Source: Metellina segmentata
Taxonomy: Eukaryota > Arthropoda > Arachnida > Araneae > Tetragnathidae
NCBI GenBank assembly: GCA_947359465.1
Contig: OX375878.1
Span: 92,813,377-92,877,376 of the forward strand
Direction: 5' to 3'
Length of the DNA stretch: 64,000 nucleotides
Below the pieces are notes generated by a model, which made no database searches, was not told where the DNA came from, and saw only the letters and a program-made list of their open reading frames with translations. Positions 59,816 through 64,000 of the stretch are shown here, piece after piece. Numbering within the stretch: position 1 is the first letter of the stretch; each line of letters starts with the position of its first letter. A program made the translations under genes and the position numbers.

Positions 59816-61380
59816 CTGCCCAGTTTACATCTCAATTCTTCATCTGAGAGTTTAATTCAATCTGTGATCCACCTAAGCCCAAGGAAGGCTGTTGAACTGA
59901 TTTCTACAATTGTTACAGACGGTTCTGTTCAATGCAGGTATTAATCTCTATAATATTGTACATAAAATATTATTAACTGTGTAACGTTATTTCCATATTC
60001 ATTCTTTAGATGAGGCTTGGATAACAAGTTCACTTTTTTTCACTAAACTTCCTAGTTTGCAATATAACAATATAGCCTTCCAACTTCCAGTAGAAAGAAC
60101 CTTGGAGGTAGGATCACTGTTTTGTCAGAGCATTCCAGGGTTGAGGAGTCTCAAATTTTCCTGACAGTGTTATTGATGGATTTTTATGATTCTTTGTGGC
60201 ACGAATTCCTCAGCTGCCAAGTGCTTAGAAACATATTATATCTACAAGACTAATGAAATATTATCTCAATTGGCTGGAGATCAATTTGCTCATAATGAAT
60301 ATTTATTTATACCTTTAAATGAAAATAATCTGGGTTCTATTGGTTGGAAAAGTTTCATTTTTATGAACCCTGCGGTACAACTTCTGCTCAAAATTACAAA
60401 GATTCCATTCAATTATAGAAAAATCATATATGTAAAAGCTTTAAATCTTCTGGGAGATTGATTAATTTCATGCCCTCCTCACTTTAACCAGACAGATAGA
60501 ACTAAACTCTGTAGCTACTGATTGCCCATCTAGCAATAAATTAGTTTCATTAAATGTTGAGAAGACAGGACAGCGTTTTAAATGGGGAAATTCGAGATGT
60601 AGCTATTCAAGATATGCCCTTAAAATTAAGGTAGGTGAAAAGCATGGCAACTACTTGAGTGTAATTATTAAAAAAATCAGTGTGCAAAAAGAAACAATTC
60701 TTGTTTTTAGGATTATGTTGGAAAAGTTTGTATCATTGTATTTTTATGCAAAAGAGGATACATAATTAATTTTTCTCTTTCAGGATAAGGGTAAACAGAA
60801 GGAATTTTTCTTTTTCATGATGCAACTCCAGAGCATTGTATTTATGAATAATAAATTTCCTTTAGTTAAGATGGCTAGTAAAAGATTTTGCAAATTCAGG
60901 AGCAATTCACCTGAGCCTGTAAAGAATTTCCCTCATGATTATCAATTCACATTGTTGACTTTTTCATCAAAACAACTGTTATGTTTCCTGATAACTAAAT
61001 GATGTTTGTTTTTGGTGATCATTTCATATGTCATCAATAATGAATTTCTTTTGGTTCAGATAATCATAATAGAAGTGCAACATTGATAAACATCTGATCA
61101 TTTCACACATTACATACTACTAGGAATATTATTTCCTCATTTGATTAAGGGAGCAGACAGCTTGCTGATTATTATTAGTTGGTGGTATATTCAGTAGGTT
61201 TTATATTTTGCATGTAGCACCTTTTCAGAAATACAAAGGGAATAATGATTTTTCACATAATAGTGTGAAGCTTCAAATTGAATAAGTTATTTTAGAAAGT
61301 AAACTTAGAGCAGCTTTTGGCTATAGCCCCCCTAAATCTGCAACTGTATATAGCATGTGTTAAGCACAGTAGTCAAATAA
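59816..61380 (+). other. Unassigned region with open frames
   Basis: Frames at 60186-60461 and 60817-61002 and a long non-ATG open frame from about 60498 to 60765 (containing GQRFKWGNSRCSYSRYALKI) show no family I recognise. They may be exons or transposon remnants; I cannot decide. No terminal repeats seen. Confidence 0.3.
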
Positions 61381-61745
61381 TGAGTGTTCCAAATTTGCTG
61401 TGAATTGGTCGAATTGTGATATATATATATATATATATATATTATTTATATATCTTTAATATTTTACTCCAATTTGGATCACAGAAATTGTTTTACCCCT
61501 CTCAAAACCTAAGAAAAATAGAACAGGGGTTAATATATAAGAGCCAATGTTTTCTACAGGATGAGGATTTCGAATTGTTTTTAAATCCCACTGAACACCT
61601 AGGTTAAATAGAACTGGGGTTAATATGTTGCCTACGTCACCCCCAGAGTTATGAAGAATAAGTGTTTTCCAAATTTGGAGTGGACTGGTCAAACCGTGTA
61701 GATCTGTATAGAGGACAGACAGACGTCAACTCTGCTGTATCCCCT
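61381..61745 (+). repeat. Interspersed repeat with (AT)n and internal duplication
   Basis: gtgttccaaatttgctgtga and attggtcgaattgtg at the left return as gtttTccaaatttggagtgg-like and actggtcaaaccgtg at the right. Between are two copies of a taaatagaacaggggttaat-like block. It ends with gaggacagacagacgtcaac, the style of a non-LTR element 3' end. An (AT) tract lies at 61419-61442. Confidence 0.5.
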
Positions 61746-62512
61746 TGAGGCATTATGCGACAAATTTATCTTGAAACATATTTTGCTTCTTATCTGAAAC
61801 TGAAAGGTTTATAATTAAATGGTAGTATATGGCAGAGATAAAATAAACTATACACTTTTGATTTGAGGAATTCAGATTTAAAAAAATTTAGTCACCTGCT
61901 AGCATGGTGTTAAATAATTTTTAAAGACAGGTATGTAACGAATCAGCTTTTGGTTTAATCACTCCTTAACCCTCTGCATACGAAGCCTCGAAATATCAAT
62001 TCAACCTTTCGTTACGAGAGGCGCCCGGACAAGCAGAATACGGAGAGCGCCCGAAAGTGCCCGAGATTAGTGCTTTCCACTAGGAGGCGTATCACCTTGT
62101 CACTCTACTTGATCATCTCCTTTGTATGGGCCATAGGGGGTCCAAAACTACTCAAGAAGTTGTCCTTTATCTTTCCGAAGCATGATGTTCCGCGACACAG
62201 AACCAGTTTATACGGATTCACGTGGGAATTTTTATGTGCACCATTGTATATGCAATTGTGTTCTTGACTTTTTCTCATGCTTTGTCCCATTTGAAACGTT
62301 TAGCTGCTGGCTGCTACCAACAGTCTGGACTGTGTTTTCACTCTGATCAGACGAGCTTTATCTTCACTCCCTGCTTTCAGGTTTTGCTTTGAATTCTGTT
62401 CTCGTTTAAAAAAGTCTTTTTCAAGACTCTTCCTATTTCGGAAAATATTATTAGCCTTAAATATTTTCAATTAATGGGCTTGACATAAATCCGGATTTGA
62501 TTCGTTAGTATT

Positions 62513-64000
62513 ATGTCTCGCAAAACCAAATCGCTGACCCAAGCGGAAATTGAAGCAATTTTGTTTCAAGATACTGATGAATCAGATTTTTTTGAATCGG
62601 ATGATGATGATTCTAAAAGTACTGAGAAAGTAAACTGTGTTTTAAATAGCAGTTTATATCAAGAAGATGATAAGAGGGAATGTGAAATTAATGTTGGTGA
62701 AAGCATTGATGAATCAATGCTTAATTTTAATGTTGACTGGTCAGAGGACGTTCGAAGTGAATGCATAGAGGAAACGAAATTTGTACATCACACAGGACCT
62801 GTGCATAATTTGCCAACGGATTCATCAGCACTGGATTTTTTAAAGTTGCTAATTTCGGATGAATTACTTGAAGTTGTTCAAGCAAACACAAATAAATATG
62901 CAATTTTCTGTGCAAAGAAAAGAGGTGAGGACAAACATTGGCAACCTATCGAAAAGATTGATGAAATGTGGAGATTTTTCGGAATTTTTCTTGTTATGAG
63001 TGTAGAGCACACACACACACACACATTTACCTAGGCTTTCTGACTATTGGTCGCAGAATCCAATATTAGGTAACATGATGATAAAAAAACTGATGACCAG
63101 AGATAGATTTTTTAAATTTTTGCATTATTTTCATATCTCAGATAGAGAGAAGGAAGTTGGAAGAGAGAATGCCGAGTTTTCTTACGTACAGAAGGTTGAA
63201 CCTCTGTATTCTACATTGAAAAGCAAATCTTCTCAGCATCTCAATGCTCCTAGAGAAGTTTGCGTTGACGAAGCCTTAATTAAATTTAAGGGCCGAGTGG
63301 GCATAGTTCAATATATGCCTTTAAAACCGGCCAAGCGAGGTCTGAAAATGTGGCTCTTTGTTCATCAAAATCCGGCTATGTTTTAAATTTTGAACTGTAT
63401 GCTGGAAAGATGGGTAACATTCCAAAGTCCTCGAAAGGACTTGGATACGATGTGGTCACTCATTTGATTAGTACTCTGAAGAATAAAGGCCATGATGTAT
63501 ATTTTGACCGGTTTTTTTGCAGTGTTCCTTTGATTATAGATTTAGTAAAAATAGGACATTATGCTTGCGGGACGCTGAACGTAAACAAAAAGTATTTGCC
63601 CAGTAACATCAAGGCCTTAAAACTTTCTGAGGAAAAAAATATAAAGGTTTTCCAAAGTAAAACTAATTTGAACTTACTTTGCACGGCGTGGATGGACAAA
63701 AAAAGTGTTTTTATGCTCTCCACAAACTCAAAAAACGAAACAGGTATTGTGCAAAGAAGGCAAAATTCTGTTAAAAAAGATAAAGTTTGCCCTGTCGCTT
63801 TTCTCAAGTACAACAAGCATAAGGGTGGAGTGGATTTAGCTGATCAAAAAAGGAAATATTACACTACATCGAGAAAATCCTCAAAATGGTGGAAGTATTT
63901 ATTTCACTTCCTTCTAGATACAGCTGTTAATAATGCGTATATTTTGCAAAATCTTACAAGCATGCCGGTCCCTAAGAAGTGCAAATCTCTTTACGATTTT
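62513..64000 (+). pseudogene. piggyBac transposase, frame-shifted, 3' partial
   Basis: Starts at ATG in context attATGT. Order: acidic N-terminus with LTQAEIEAILFQDTDESD, the GPVHNLPTDSSALDFLKLLI block, then the DDE-type domain. Frame 1 (62513-63034) fails at an AC microsatellite (63009-63026). The protein continues in the +1 frame (63030-63358, including CVDEALIKFKGR) and returns to frame 1 near 63355-63360 (KSGYVLNFELYAGK onward), open to the edge. The three catalytic Asp codons are visible at 63267, 63506 (YFDRFFCS) and 63833 (GGVDLADQ). The core is well kept, so decay is recent, but no intact protein can be made from this copy. Confidence 0.88.
63009..63026 (+). repeat. (CA)n microsatellite in transposase frame
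   Basis: About nine AC/CA units. Length change here shifts the transposase frame to a stop after HTHTHTFT. Confidence 0.9.

Larger units (their letters stand above)
61970..64000 (+). mobile_element. piggyBac element, running past the right edge
   Basis: Left boundary TTAA (61966-61969), then CCCTCTGCATACG, parallel to the CCCTCTAACG end of the element at 15969. It encodes a transposase from 62513 to beyond the window. The right end is not visible. Confidence 0.88.

Noticed and set aside
1..64000. CRISPR array, operon structure or bacterial origin
   Set aside because: No direct repeats with unique spacers and no dense coding; spliced genes and animal transposons dominate.

Overview
The window is animal nuclear DNA, very AT-rich, with long introns packed with transposons. 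GT-AG introns, tRNA-derived SINEs and hAT, mariner, piggyBac, pogo and Helitron relics fit an arthropod. From memory, unverified, the main SINE recalls ones from spider genomes, so a chelicerate is possible but not proven.

The one clear host gene is a complete importin-13 (IPO13) gene on the + strand, 8304-46133. I assembled 20 coding exons by hand. Every junction is GT-AG, the phases agree throughout, and the spliced product is 965 residues, close to the vertebrate protein. An in-frame stop 27 bases before the ATG and an ATTAAA signal after the TGA frame the gene. Coding sequence is 2.9 kb of the 37.8-kb span; most of the rest is intron with inserted elements.

Upstream (1-8303): a SINE, a (TA)n tract, a non-autonomous Helitron with internal tandem repeats and a hairpin-rich 3' end (3771-5323), a possible Harbinger relic and the presumed promoter. 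Introns: a pogo-like element (intron 2); a hAT holding a piggyBac holding another repeat (intron 4); a mariner and a MITE (intron 6); a Helitron 5' end (intron 8); a SINE with a triplicated tail (intron 11); a Tc1 relic (intron 13); a LINE 3' end 40 bp from a splice donor (intron 14); a hAT MITE (intron 15); a Harbinger-like element, a piggyBac relic and a Tigger element (intron 16).

Downstream (46134-64000): an inverted Helitron right after the IPO13 polyadenylation signal; a hAT element with a perfect 8-bp target duplication, carrying a SINE with its own 14-bp duplication and itself splitting an older repeat; a perfect 75-nt palindrome; an internally deleted hAT; a palindrome-rich satellite; broken copia pol pieces; an orphan minus-strand terminal exon with splice acceptor and poly(A) signal; an SGNH-hydrolase-like relic with tandem duplications; and a piggyBac transposase running off the right edge, frame-shifted at a CA microsatellite.

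The most unusual recurring signal is a set of short perfect hairpins closed by C(GNA)G triloops. It is shared between the Helitrons and a second, unclassified repeat family (called R1 here).
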